From: Eurosta solidaginis
Taxonomy: Eukaryota > Arthropoda > Insecta > Diptera > Tephritidae
Direction: 5' to 3'
Assembly (NCBI RefSeq): GCF_040869045.1
Contig: NC_090319.1
Span: 235,779,832 to 235,843,831, forward strand
Length of the DNA: 64,000 nt
In this document: positions 1-11,117 of the stretch, in pieces
Numbering within the stretch: the stretch's first letter is position 1
How the letters are laid out: every line of letters starts with the position of its first letter
The notes under the pieces: model-generated
The model's database searches: none
What the model was told of the DNA's origin: nothing
Seen by the model: only the letters and a program-made list of their open reading frames with translations
Position numbers and translations under genes: made by a program

Positions 1-316
1 TTATGTCAGAGTGGCCTAGCCAGGTTGTCGCCTTCTCACATTAGCTCACCGCTAAACGAATATTTAGTGACTACCCAGAGGATACTTGGCCGCAAGCGAC
101 CGGCAGTAGTGAGCTGCTTGAACCGCATGCAAAAAAGCGCTCTGGCCATTCCCAGGTGAATGGCGGTCAGAAGCTTTCCCCACTTTCGTGGACTTCTACA
201 CACGGCCCCACCCTCCATCATGGCACATAGATTGGTCCAAATGAACCCTTCGGCTCCTCCACTGATTGCGCTACCAAAAATCCACAAGCCGTACACGCCA
301 ATGAGGTGCATCATTA
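1..316. other. Unassigned sequence at window start
   Basis: No recognisable gene. A 92-codon reading frame on the minus strand (36-314) and shorter frames on the plus strand are open, but none carries a motif I can name. GC content is higher than in the following repeat, so this may be the edge of a decayed element continuing outside the window. The right boundary is the start of a short repeat copy at about 317. Confidence 0.3.
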
Positions 317-612
317 ATTATACTCAGCTGAGCAGAGCAGAGTATATTAATTTTGTTCGCATAACGGTACCCCGTAACGGCATAAACTAATCGAGATAGA
401 TATAGACTTCTATATATCAAAATGATCTGGGTGAAAAAGAAATTCATTTAGTCATGTCCGTCCGTCCGTCGAAATAGAAAATTAGTAAAATCTTGGGCAA
501 TTGGCGTGGCACCGCCCACTTTTAAAAGACGGTAATTTATAAGTTTTGCAAGCTTAATTTGGCAGCTGAGTAGGTAATGTTCGGTTACACCCGAAATTAG
601 CCTTCCTTACTT
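317..612 (-). repeat. Short internally deleted copy of repeat family A
   Basis: Read on the minus strand it starts AAGTAAGGAAGG, passes through a block reading GGGTGTAACCGAACATTAC, and ends CTCAGCTGAGTATAA. These are the termini of the 2.8 kb elements at 37,689-40,553 and 42,838-45,588. Only about 300 bp remain. It keeps the GTCCGTCCGTCC tetranucleotide block (about 456-470) and the block around GGCGTGGCACCGCCCA, while the tandem-monomer array is deleted. It encodes nothing and resembles a non-autonomous deletion derivative. Family naming is uncertain. Confidence 0.75.
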
Positions 613-662
613 ATTTTAAATAGGCACCATGTTACAAACTGTCCAAATATTTAAAAACGATA

Positions 663-1736
663 TTGAAAGATACTCTAGAGCTTAGGAACGAATATGCAAT
701 AGCTAACACACCAGAACTAATAGAGAAACTTGAGACCGTAGAGCTAACAAAGAACAGCAAATTGGTATCATTTGATATAAAAGATGTATACCCATCAATG
801 CCACTATCGAAGACTTTGGACATAGTTAGCTCTACAATAGTTCATAATACAAAAAACAAAGTGAAAAGTATGCAAATCCCAAATACGCTAAGAACCACTT
901 TACGTCAAAACTATTTTCAATTCAATAATAAAATATATAGACAAACAAACGGTCTTGGAATGGGAAGCCCCACATCAGCAATTCTTATGGAACTGATCAT
1001 GCAAAATCTTGAAGAAGAGTACATACAGGAGATAAAGTCAAAATTAGGCGTGCCATTTTATGCTAGATACGTGGATGACATAATATGCGTTTTAACTACT
1101 AATAACGAAGAGCTTGTACTGGAGTACCTCAACAAGTAGCACGGAAATATAAAATTTACAATGGAAACCGAAAAAGACGGACGAATCGATTATCTAGGCC
1201 TCACGATAAATATTGATAAAGAAGCCAAAAGATTTAACTATGACATATATAGAAAGCCAACGGCCACCGACACAATAATACATAATACCTCAAATCATCC
1301 CCAACAGCATAAAAATGCAGCATTAAGGCACTTGGTACATAGACTTGAAAGAACACCTCTTACACAAGAGGTATATAGGAGAGAACTTGAAGTCATATAT
1401 AATATCGCTGCAAACAACGGATATAAAAAAGCACTATTAGATAAGCTCAGAAGGACAAATGGAGAACCAAAAAGAAATAACGAAAAGCAAAATAATAGCT
1501 GGACGACTATAACTTATACTGGAAAAGCAACATATAAATTGGCAAACTTTTTTAAAAAATACAACTTTAACACAGCATTCAAAACATCGAACAATCTAGG
1601 ACGAAAACTAAGAACTAACACTAATTCAGAGGACCCGTTTAGCAGCCACGCCATACAAAAGCTTACCTCCGAATGCCAACATAGTTACATAGGACAAGGA
1701 GGACGGCAAATAAGAGAGGTTCAGAGAACATATTAG
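663..1736 (+). pseudogene. Penelope-like element reverse transcriptase, start of GIY-YIG (copy 1)
   Basis: Remnant of a Penelope-like retroelement polyprotein (reverse transcriptase followed by a GIY-YIG endonuclease). Visible RT motifs in order: SFDIKDVYPSMP near 770-800, LGMGSPTSA near 955-980, the catalytic YVDD at about 1069-1080, and the family-typical IYRKPT near 1245. One in-frame TAG at 1137-1139 splits the RT; the frame otherwise continues to 1736. The last residues contain HSYIGQGGRQIR, matching the GIY-YIG start, but the following endonuclease is lost where a BEL/Pao LTR begins at about 1768. The N-terminus is also missing, so the copy is dead. The Penelope assignment is strong because RT motifs and endonuclease onset occur in the expected order. 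Confidence 0.85.
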
Positions 1737-1767
1737 AGATTACAACAAAAAAATACGGAATCCAAAC

Positions 1768-2220
1768 TGTTTAGGCAGGATGCCTAACTTTTCCGCGTCG
1801 ACTTAATATATAACCACCCACACCATCACCGCCATATGCGTGTGCGTGCATTTACATGCACGTGTATGGGTGCCTTTTGTCAGCACTCATGCATATGCAT
1901 GTCGGGGTTGATGTGTGGGTGCATTTCCCCTCCAAAACGGAGGATTTTGCGGATCAACGGTTGTCGCCTTCAATACAGCCGCTCTCTTGGATTCTAACAG
2001 CCAACCAGCTGACATCTGCCGCCAGCGATCTCCACTGTTTTCAACAATATATTCAGGTAATATTGTAATCAGGTTATTTATATATTCACATAATAAATTA
2101 CATCCATTATAACGAGAAATCTCGTCTACTTTCTTATTTCTCTATTTCCATACGCATATTGCCACTGAGATCGACCCGGTGCGCCCACCTCTCGCAAGTC
2201 AGACGCACCCCGGCCGAACA
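1768..2220 (+). repeat. 5' LTR of BEL/Pao copy 1
   Basis: Starts TGTTTAGGC and ends GCCGAACA, giving matched TGTT/AACA termini. It is followed directly by TTTGGTCCTTCGAGCCGG, the primer-binding-site context I associate with BEL/Pao elements. Upstream lies the truncated Penelope endonuclease, so the LTR retrotransposon landed in, or recombined with, that older element. The left edge is inferred from the termini because no second LTR is available for alignment. Confidence 0.65.
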
Positions 2221-2397
2221 TTTGGTCCTTCGAGCCGGCAGGTTATTTATATATTCACATAATAAATTAAATCCATTATAACGAGAAATCTCGTCTACTT
2301 TCTTATTTCTCTATTTCCATACGCATATTTCCACTGAGATCGACCCGGTGCGCCCACCTCTCGCAAGGATCAGACGCACCCCGGCCGAACATTTGGT
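2072..2397 (+). repeat. Tandem duplication of LTR end plus primer-binding site
   Basis: The block beginning GGTTATTTATATATTCAC and running through the LTR end into TTTGGTCCT occurs twice: about 2072-2229 and 2241-2397. Differences are few (for example one A/C change and a GA insertion). The second copy stops after TTTGGTCCT and then enters the leader. The first carries the full TTTGGTCCTTCGAGCCGG. This gives two LTR-end/PBS junctions in series. Confidence 0.8.
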
Positions 2398-3357
2398 CCT
2401 ATTTCCCCGAGAAAGGAATTAAAGCACCTAGATTACAGTCCAAAACAAAGTATCATAGCTGACCGCACACATTTAAAAATTCCTCACAAAAAGTTATCCG
2501 AAAAGTCATTTGCCCATCAACAGCTATACCACAAAATTTGGAAAGTCTATTATTTAATACCAGCGTGCAAAACACTGAGCAAGCGACAGCCAGCTAAAGC
2601 CACTGCAACACATCAAGTCATCTTGCCACATCAGCACCATAAAAATCACCAAAAAGTTCAAAGTAAGTGCAATATTTCTTGCCACATTTTTTTTGGTTAA
2701 AATTAAAAATAAAATAAAACCGTCTAAAAAATATATTCCATGTGCCACACGCGTAGTGACTGTGATTAACCGCGAAAAGTGTGAAAATTTTATTAGTGTC
2801 GAAAAACAAATTAAGTGAAAACGCGCCACATTAACGTTGTCTTAAATTCCTTGTGACTATCTGCTCTGTCCCCCCACCAGCGGTAAAGCTCTCCAGACAC
2901 AGGACAGGGAAGAGGTGCACATAACCTCACGTTCACACAAAAAAATTCACGCCATTCGACTGCGGCAAAATTCAATTTCTTTTGCGTCACTATTATTTTC
3001 ACTAATTTCTCTAATTAATTTTGTTACGCAGTTTTGTTCTTTGTTGCATAAGATTTATTTCACGGTTTCACACTTTTCGTCGAGTTTATATCAACGCGCG
3101 CACTTATTTTATAATAAAATTGAAGGTTGAAGTGGCGAGTGCCCCCCCCCCCCCCTTACTTTACACAGTACACATCGGTGTTGCTCCCCCCCCCCCCCCC
3201 CTGCGTTCTGTTTTAAGGCACAAAATAATCTGCAAAGTCAGAAAAAAAAATTTATAAATAAAATAAATTTTTTCGTATTTAATAGTGGTTGGTTGGGTTA
3301 TTCGCTCAGTTTTTTCAGTTTATATCCCTGTTTTAATTCACAACTTTTAATCCATAA
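2398..3357 (+). other. BEL copy 1 leader region with two poly-C tracts
   Basis: About 960 bp between the duplicated PBS and gag. No long frame is credible here. It contains two homopolymer C runs (14 C at 3142-3155, 16 C at 3186-3201), each preceded by ordinary AT-rich sequence. Long leaders are common in BEL/Pao elements. The open frames across this stretch look like chance ORFs. Confidence 0.5.
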
Positions 3358-4077
3358 ATATGGAAGCCTACCGATTTTAATGACATTAGTGCGGCTCTGC
3401 ACACAGTACACAGTCTTGCAATACAGCAAAAAGAGTTACAAGCTAAGTGGGAAAAATCAGAGACGGCCATCGAGGAGTTACTTGACTCTGACACGCTTGA
3501 CGCAAAAAAAATTGCAGCGGTCAAGATCAAGCATAAAGCGGCATATGCCGTATTCCTGCGATGCATGTCTAACATGGCTGAACTTCAAGCTAAATTGAAG
3601 CAAGATAGGGAGGTTCGTCCTGAAGCAGAACGCGGGCGCGAACATAGTATCCGCCTGTCAGCTTGTGATACTGAGGTATTCAAGGGCGACTACCTATCTT
3701 GGCCGACGTTTCGTGACCTGTTCACGGCCATATACAAAAACAACTGTCGCCTAAGCACAGTAGAAAAGTTGTTCCACCTTAACCAAAAGATTCAAGGTGA
3801 GGCAAAGGACATTGTCAAGAAATGTCCTTTGATAAATGAAGGCTTCGAAACAGCCTGGAAAAACCTATGTGAGAGATACGAGAATAAACGGATTCTCCTA
3901 AACTCACAACTACAAATTTTGTTTAATCTCAAAAAGATAGATAGCGAGTGCGACAGCTCAATCAAAACCTTACAGCGCGACATAAATAATTGTTTGGCAT
4001 CCTTAAAAACCCATCAGATCGATGTTTCAAATTGGGATGCGATTATAACTTATTTATGTTCTGATAATTTTGATTGA
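3358..4077 (+). pseudogene. gag: BEL/Pao Gag, N-terminal part
   Basis: Gag structural protein of the BEL/Pao element, which would form the virus-like particle. The frame is open from 3358. A nearby ATG at 3360-3362 is in another frame, so a small indel separates the likely start from the body. The segment is rich in charged helical residues near 3430-3560. It then has the family-typical block FKGDYLSWPTFRDLF near 3680-3720 and the motif VEKLFHLNQKIQGEA near 3763-3805. It stops at 4077 where a minus-strand Penelope-like insertion begins, and the zinc-knuckle part resumes beyond 5606. Assignment to BEL/Pao rests on this block plus the downstream pol order. Confidence 0.85.
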
Positions 4078-4140
4078 GCTTTAGGCCAGATTATTGAATA
4101 AAACTTCTTTTTTAGTAGTATTCAAAATATATTTATTTTT

Positions 4141-4175
4141 CGATATTTCGACTTCAATCTGAAGTCATCATCAAG
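4141..4175 (-). ncRNA. Candidate hammerhead-like motif of PLE copy 2
   Basis: On the minus strand the order is TTGATGA, T, GACTTC, a 5-nt loop, GAAGTC, GAAA. This resembles a minimal hammerhead core (CUGANGA, stem II, GAAA) with a U replacing the first C and one extra U before stem II. Hammerhead motifs are known from Penelope-like elements. Position downstream of the endonuclease fits. Stems I and III were not modelled, so this is a candidate only. Confidence 0.4.
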
Positions 4176-4520
4176 AATCTACGAAAAGAAAACAATTAAC
4201 ATTTTTAAACATACATTTCAGTAGCAAAAATACGACTTACACATATGGATATGTATGATCGACTGAACAGAAATTATGACAACATAATTTTAGTAAAAAC
4301 AAAAGAGCGAAAAATATAAATAAAGATAAATCAAAAACTCCCGCGAATATAAACAATTTCATGTACCGCAAGTGTAAACAAAAAACATATGTATACAATA
4401 AAAAATGTGTCAACAAAAGTTAAAAAAAAATATATATATGTATGTATGTACGTATTTAATGTATGTTATGCTCTCAGCATTGCTAGAGTTATTGTTCTAG
4501 CTTAAGTTTAGTGAGTGTGC

Positions 4521-5605
4521 TTAACTGACAGCAGCGTGATGTTGTTGTTTTAAGACCAAATTTCTGTAGGTTTGTGCACAATGGTCTACATCTGATTTAA
4601 AATTCATTTTTATATCATTAGGGGTGTTCAAAATGTGTAAGGTTTCTAAAATGAAGCGCTTATTATAATGTTTTTCATGTTCCAGAATGGTTACGTTTTC
4701 AAAATCTGGATAGTGTCCCGTGTCTTTGCAATGCGCAGCCAATGCTGTCTTGTTTTCTGGATTATTATTTCTCAATTTAATATTCGATTTGTGGGCGGAA
4801 AGCCTAGTCTTTAGTTTAAGTTTAGTTGTCCCTACATATACTTGTTCGCATACGTGGGACCCGTCGCCGTTGCATGGAATTTTGTACACCACGTTGGATT
4901 TCTCATGATTTGGTATTTTGTCCTTTAAATTACTATAAATTGGTCGTAGAGTGTTGTTGTAAGTAAACGCGATTTCATATTTCTCTTTGTCATATAAATT
5001 TGAACCCTTGATTCTTTCAGAAACTCCCGGGATATATGTCATTGATTTATAAATTTTATCACCTTTCTCGGTTGTATTATTATTGGCGTTCGCTGTGTGA
5101 TGTTTGTGAATCAGTTTGTTTATAAGGGACATGGGAAAAGAATTTTGTTCCAGGGTTTTTCTAATTATGGCTATGTTTTTGTTGTGAAACATCTTATCAC
5201 TTATGTTAAGAACCCTTCTTATAAAATTTTTCGCTGTGTTCAAAATAGTGTTGGGTGCGTGTTTGGAATTATAATTGATAAGTCTACCCGAAGCTGTTTG
5301 TTTTTTATACCAATCAATGTATAACTTATTATTATTTTTAATTATTAATGTCTGTTGTTTTTCTCCACTTCCATAGTAAATCTCATGGATTTGTAATATG
5401 TATTAAGTAATTTAAGCATGTTTTCCATTTCGCTCGTTTTGACGATGGCAAATAAGTCGTCAACATATTTGGTTAGCAATCGGGGTTTGCTTTTTGATTC
5501 CATCTCGAATCTTGTTAGCAGTTCATCTAAAACAATGTCAGCTATCACTGGGGAGGCTGGAGATCCCACTGGCATACCTGATCGTTTGTGAGAGGATATG
5601 GACAA
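4521..5605 (-). pseudogene. Penelope-like RT fragment and GIY-YIG endonuclease
   Basis: Two reading-frame blocks from one polyprotein. Block 1 (5605-5345) has GMPVGSPASPVIADIVLDEL and the catalytic YVDDLF, then ends at a frame break. Block 2 (5243-4521, 240 codons) holds the linker and endonuclease: VVYKIPC with a nearby second cysteine (HVC), then VYVGTTKLKLKTRLSAHKSN (the YIG-like strand and catalytic Arg region), then ALAAHCKDTGHYPDF, NVTILEHE and YNKRFILETLHI. This matches the GIY-YIG endonuclease order in animal Penelope-like elements. The endonuclease looks uninterrupted, but the RT is incomplete, so the copy cannot be autonomous. Confidence 0.85.
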
Positions 5606-6367
5606 ATTCTTATCAAATCGTTTTCAGACACTTTAAACCGTGATGGTTTTACAGGGAATGCCACTTCTAAAGTGCAAAAGTCAAACACGTCGCGCCTGTC
5701 GACAGAAAACCCTACAAAAAGTCTTGGTGCTTTTCAAACAAAAGTAACCAAGCAAACAACAAAATCAATGTGTAAAATGTGCAAATCTACGGAGCACAGA
5801 TTACGCAACTGTTCACGTTTTTGCGATTTAAACCCGGTAGAAAGGATTAAACTCGTCAAATCCACAAATGGCTGCCTGAATTGTTTATCCCCAGAACACA
5901 CAGTAACGAGGTGCACCAGTTCGTACAACTGTTCCAAATGCCACTGTTGTCACCACACGCTCCTGCATGCGGACACACTTCAGCAACCGGCGGTGCGCAA
6001 TTCTTTCAAAGATGCGGATAATACCCCGTCAACTTCGGCACAGGCAAGGAAAAGACAGGAATCGGGACAACCATCTTCCTCTGCGAATCAGAATGTCAAA
6101 TCCTGCCATGCCAATTCCAGCACAGGCGTGCTATTAGGAACTGCTCACGTACACATCCACCATAATGGTAACGACTTCTCCGCGCGGGCACTAATTGATT
6201 CAGGGCCTGAATGTTCTTTTATTACTGAGAGACTAAAACGTAGAATCAAATTGCCAGCGAGGAAAATACATGCCCAGGTTTCAGGCATCACAAATGCGGT
6301 GTCAGCGCAGGTGAAAAGGCATCCAACATCGAATTACGTTCACCAGTGGATGCCTGCTTCAGCCTGA
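5606..6367 (+). pseudogene. gag: BEL/Pao Gag zinc knuckles and start of aspartic protease
   Basis: Continuation of gag after the Penelope insertion. It holds a cysteine-rich array: CKMCKSTEHRLRNC near 5775-5815, CLNCLSPEHTVTRC near 5875-5915, then CSKCHCCHH near 5930-5955. These are CCHC-type zinc knuckles that would bind the element RNA. Further on, the motif ALIDSGPECSFI at about 6190-6225 is the catalytic strand of the retroviral-type aspartic protease (DSG) found at the start of BEL/Pao pol. The frame ends at 6365, and the protease continues in another frame from 6346, implying a frameshift. Confidence 0.85.
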
Positions 6368-8514
6368 CTGCACCCGTTCTCGTCCTAGCTAAACTCACTG
6401 GGAATCTTCCAACCTGCATTATCAACGCAATGACTATGCAGGCATTCCCAGACTTGGTTTTGGCAGACAGGAGGTTCTACGTCAACGAAGACGTAGACCT
6501 CATACTTGGCGGAGACATATATCCCCAAATTATAATGAACGGGATAAAAAAGAATGTACTATACACACTCTTGGCACAAGAGACAGTGTTCGGTTGGATA
6601 CTAACCGGTCGAATAGAAGCACCGAATACAACGAAGAGCATCATGTCTTTCTACAACGAAGTTGCGTTAGACAATCAATTAAAAGCTTTCTGGGAGGTAG
6701 AAATCTACCCAAAAATAAAATATTAAATGAAGAGGAAAGGTACTACGAACAATTATTTAAGGAAACAACGAAACGAAATGAAGATAGAAGATACACCGTA
6801 TCATTACCATTCAGGCAGGATTACCCTAATAATATTAATTTAGGACCGTCCCTGAAACGCGCATGCTCTCAATTCTTCCGGAATGAGGGGCGGCTAATAA
6901 GAAACCCAGATTTAGGTAAAGAATATGTTCGAGAGTTGTCAGAATATGATACGCTCGGACATATGAGAAAATTAAAAAAGAATATCATCATTACTTCCTG
7001 CACCACCACGCCGTTATTAAAGCAGAAAGTACCACTACAAAGGTACGGGTAGTATTTAATGCCCGAGCCCTACGGCCAACGGCAATAGTTTAAACGATAT
7101 TCTCCTACCAGGCCCAGTTCTATGAGCCAATGTACCCATCCTTATCTTACGCTGGAGACTATACCGCTTCGTATTCAATAGCGACATCGAAAAGATGTAT
7201 CGACAAATTTGGGTGAACGAAAATCACACAAAATTTCAATGTATTGTGCATCGCACTTCCCCGAATGACCCTATTAGTCTTTACGAGTTAAAGACGGTTA
7301 CCTTCGGAGTGAACTGCGCTCCATATCTCGCGATAAGAACGCTCTTACAACTGGCAGACGACGTATCAAATTCACACCCTACAGCGGCTAACATACTGCG
7401 AGAATACATGTATGTAGATGACGTGTTAGCGGGTGGACATACGATCACATCGACCATTAAAGCCAGAGAAGAAATTCCTCAAGTCCTACACTCAGCGGGC
7501 TTTTCACTTCGCAAATGGACATCCAATTCAGAGGACATTCTAAGGGACATCCCCAAAGCAGACCTGATCAGTGAAAACTTCCTGGCATTCGAAGATACCA
7601 GTTCAGTTAAAGCATTAGGCATTCGATGGAATGCCCACTCCGATTTATTTTATTTTAAAGCAGGGACGTTGGACAACCCGGAAAATATTACGAAGAGAGC
7701 GATACTATCAGCAATCGCCAAACTCTTCGATCCCTTAGGATGGCTGGCACCAATGGTCATTCTGGCCAAAATACTCATGCAGAGTATAGAAGACACCGCT
7801 TGGGACGAACCAGTATCGACCAGTACGCTGGAACGATGGAAAACCTTCACCTACCAATACCATGAGATCGATAAAATCAGGGTACCTAGATGGGTCAACT
7901 TTTCACCAGGAACCGACACCGAGATTCATGGATTTTGCGACGCATCCGAGAAGGCGTATGCAGCAGCCGTTTACGTGCGCGTGAAAACAGATGATGACAT
8001 CTGCATAAACCTACTCCTTGCGAAAACTCGAGTAGCCCCAGTGAAAACTCTTTCGCTTCCACGTCTGGAACTTTGCGGAGCCGTGCTGTTAGCGGAAATC
8101 ACCGAATCAATTTTCAGGAACCTCAAATTGGGACCAGTGAAACGCCTTTGGACGAATTCAACTATCGTCCTCGCATGGATAAGGAAACCGCCCTGTTCCT
8201 GGTCCACTTTCGTCGCACATTGGATCACAAAGATCATCGACATGGTCGGAACTAAGGATTGGTTCCACGTAAACTCAGAATCAAACCCAGCAGATTTACG
8301 AAGTAGAGGATTACCTGCGTCTGAGTTGGTCAACAATTCGTTGTGGGGGCAGGGACCTTCTTGGCTGCAAGAAGACAATTCCCACTGGCCAGCACAAGAT
8401 ACCGAATATAACACGTCAATTGAGGAAAAGCGGATAAAGGTTCATGAAGCGTCAGTAAATAACATCCTTGATAGGTTCTCCTACCTTTCAAGGGTGCTGC
8501 GGGTTATATCATAA
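6346..8514 (+). pseudogene. pol: BEL/Pao Pol: protease end, reverse transcriptase, RNase H
   Basis: Pol body in at least three frames. 6346-6726 is the protease C-terminal segment, with LILGGDIYPQII. 6594-7052 begins the RT, with YTVSLPFRQDYPNNI. After a break near 7052-7195, the frame 7195-8514 (439 codons) runs uninterrupted through RT and RNase H. RT catalytic residues are visible in EYMYVDDVLAGG near 7410-7445. RT/RNase H linkage is shown by ILSAIAKLFDPLGWLAP. The RNase H has IHGFCDASEKAYAAAVY and [15 protein letters not shown], with NPADLRSRG near 8287-8313. The last motif is typical of BEL/Pao and not Gypsy. Frameshifts make it inactive, although the RT-RNase H stretch is well preserved. 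Confidence 0.9.
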
Positions 8515-9862
8515 ATTTTTCGTTTTGCCCGCAGAACACATCCCAAAACTTAAATTTCCTTCAACAGGCAGTCTCATACAATCGCACCTGATGAAATCGA
8601 AACCACGTCACAAAGATTGATAGCTATATGCCAAAGAAAATACTATCAAGCAGAGTATGCCAACTTGAAGTCAGGGAAACCAATTCATGGGAAGAGTGAG
8701 ATTTTACCCTTAAACCCATTTTTCGATACTGAAGGTATAATCAGAACTGGTGGTAGGATTGACGCATCCAAAGATATGCCCTACAACGAACGACACCCCA
8801 TTATCCTGCCGTACACTTGTAGGTTACCCAGACTCCTAGTTGAGTTTATACATAAGATCTCCCTCCATGGAGAAAACCAGCTGGTGCTGCACTTTATTCG
8901 CACTCAGTACTGGATACCGCGTGTTAAAACCATGATTAGGTCTGTCATCCACAACTGTAAAGTTTGTACTATTTACAAGAAGCGGGCACAAACTCAACTC
9001 ATGGGAATCCTTCCAAAGGAGAGCACCACCTTTGCTAGGGCCTTCACAAATACAGGGGTAGATTTCGCCGGACCATTTGACATAAAGTCCTACCGGGGGA
9101 GAGGGTGTAGGACCTCAAGGGGATATGTCTGCTTGTTCGTCTGCTTTTCGACGAAAGCTATTCATCTGGAAGCGACAAACGACCTTAGTACCGGGTGCTT
9201 CCTGGCTGACTTCGCCAGATTTGTATCCAGACGAGGATGCCCAAAAAACATCTACTCCGACAATGGTACTAACTTTGTCGGAGCGTCGCGATCCTTCCGA
9301 TCTGAGTTCAAGGCATTTCTGCGGCAAGCAAGGGACGATACCATGAATAGATATAGCCATCAAACTCTCACTTGGCATTTCATACCCCCAGGTGCTCCTC
9401 AAATGGGAGGCTTGTGGGAGGCAGGGTTAAAAAGTTTTAAAACCCATTACAAGAAGATCGCGTCCGACCACAAATATACATTTGAAGATTTTACGACCCT
9501 CTTATGCCGAATGGAGGCATGACTTAATTCCAGACCACTGAGTCCCTTGTCAAATGAACCTTCCGACCTGGAGCCGCTTACTCCAGGCCACTTTCTCGTG
9601 GCTGGGCATCTGTTAGCTCCACCCGAACTCGACTGTGACGAGAATCCTGCCTAAATAGACAACAGATGGCAGAAAATGAAGGCCTTGCACCATACTTTCT
9701 GCAAAAGATGGAAATCGGAATATCTCACCGAGATCCAGAAACGCTACAAGTGGAAACATCCACAATCTAGTCTAAAACCCGGAGACCTCGTCGTTATCAA
9801 GGAGGATACCCTCCAACCCAACGAGTGGAGAATGGGGAGAATCGTCAACGTATACCCAGGCT
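8515..9862 (+). pseudogene. pol: BEL/Pao integrase and DUF5641-like tail
   Basis: The frame restarts at about 8617. The integrase zinc-binding region ends with HNCKVCTIYKKR near 8950-8985. The catalytic core follows: first Asp in GVDFAGPF near 9056-9079, second Asp in YSDNGTNFVG near 9255-9285, and Glu in MGGLWEAGLKSFK near 9402-9440. All three DDE residues are present. A TGA at about 9522 interrupts the frame before a block reading LNSRPLSPL. The C-terminal DUF5641-like segment (CKRWKSEYLTEIQKRYKWK near 9700-9760) stops at 9862, where LINE 3' sequence begins. The rest of that domain appears at 16,593. Confidence 0.88.
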
Positions 9863-9915
9863 CTGTTGTTTTTGGTGTTGTAGCAATGCTCGCCCCACCT
9901 AATAGCCGCGACCGA

Positions 9916-11117
9916 TCACAAATTGTCATCAATATCCTCTAACGGGAGTCCAAGGAAACTTGCCGTTTCAACAGGGGTGTACCATAAGGAAAGGGGTGTT
10001 AGAAGCGTTGGTTCCACATTACAATTGAAGAGATGGTTGGTGTCATGTGGGGACACGTTGCAAGCGGGGCATACATTTTGTATGTCGGGGTTGATTCTGG
10101 ATAGGTAAGAGTTTAACCTGTTACAGTATCCAGAACGAAGTTGAGCAAGAGTGACACGCGTTTCCCTGGGGAGTATGTGTTCCTCTTCCGCAAGTTTTGG
10201 ATAATTTTCGTTAAGCACTGGATTCACCGGGCAATTCCCGGCATAAAGGTCCGACGCCTGTTTATGGAGTTCATCAAGGACCTGCTTGTGTTTTTTCACT
10301 TCATACGGCTGGGTTCTCAGGTGCCGTATTTCCTCAAAATGCTTACGGAGATGACTCCTTAAGCCCCTAAGCGGTGCTGGTTCATCAATCAGATGTCTGT
10401 TGGTATGCCCAGGATTCTGGGTATTCAACAGGAACTGTTTGGTCAGCATCTCATTTCTCTCCCTGATGGGGAGTATTCTCACCCCATTATGCAGATGGTG
10501 TTCTGGGGACATAAGAAGACAGCCCGTGGCGATTCTGAGAGCAGTATTTTGGCAGGCCTGTAGTTTCTTCCAGTGGGTGATTTTTAGGCTTGGCGACCAT
10601 ATGAGTGACGCGTAGCACGTAATCGGCTGGCTAATTGCTTTGTATGTAGTCATGAGCATTTCTTTATCTTTTCCCCAAGTACTGCCAGCGAGGGATTTGA
10701 GGATTTTGTTACGGCTCTGAATTCTCGGAACAATTGCGGCTGCGTGCTCACCAAAATTTAGACCCTGATCAAACGTCACACCCAAGATTTTGGGGTGTAG
10801 GACAGTCGGTAGCGTAGTGCCATCGACGTGGATGTTCAAAATGGTCGATATTTGGGGCGTCCATGTTGTAAATAAGGTCGCGGAAAATTTAGTCGGTGAT
10901 AATGCCAGATTTCAAGAGGCGAAAAAACTGGAGAGATCAGGGAGGTAGCCGTTTATTTTATTGCATAGCGCATCGATCTTTGGGCCTGGGCCTGTAGCCA
11001 TTATTGTGCAGTCATCGGCGTAGGAAACGATTGTGACTCCTTCCGGTGGTGAAGGTGGCTTAGATATGTAGAAATTAAACAAAAGTGGGGATAGGACACC
11101 ACCCTGTGGTACCCCTT
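9916..11117 (-). pseudogene. LINE RT second half and C-terminal domain
   Basis: Resumes the LINE RT right after the BEL copy 2 LTR. VPQGGVLSPLLFNFYIS and SYADDCTI (catalytic YADD) fall between about 11,110 and 11,000. A TAG near 10,910 is the visible break. The frame 10,839-9916 (307 codons) then runs intact. It starts at a motif reading PTVLHPKILGVTFD and ends in a cysteine/histidine cluster (CPACNVSPHDTNHLFNC) near 10,030-10,080 that resembles the C-terminal zinc-binding domain of this LINE group. The ORF end is followed by a short 3' UTR. Confidence 0.85.

Larger units (their letters stand above)
4078..5605 (-). mobile_element. Penelope-like element copy 2, inserted in BEL gag
   Basis: Minus-strand element splitting gag. 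From its 5' side it holds an RT fragment (5605 to 5345), the GIY-YIG endonuclease (down to 4521), and an AT-rich 3' region with a hammerhead-like hairpin near 4146-4174. It is strongly 5'-truncated, since only the RT part from the MPVGSPASP motif onward remains. The exact insertion edges are not resolved, and no clear target duplication was seen. Confidence 0.8.

Noticed and set aside
3142..3201. Poly-C tracts as functional elements such as an IRES
   Set aside because: No flanking structure supports this, and homopolymers of 14-16 C are prone to sequencing error.
7971..8414. Minus-strand 147-codon ORF
   Set aside because: Shadow frame of the well-supported BEL RT/RNase H on the plus strand.
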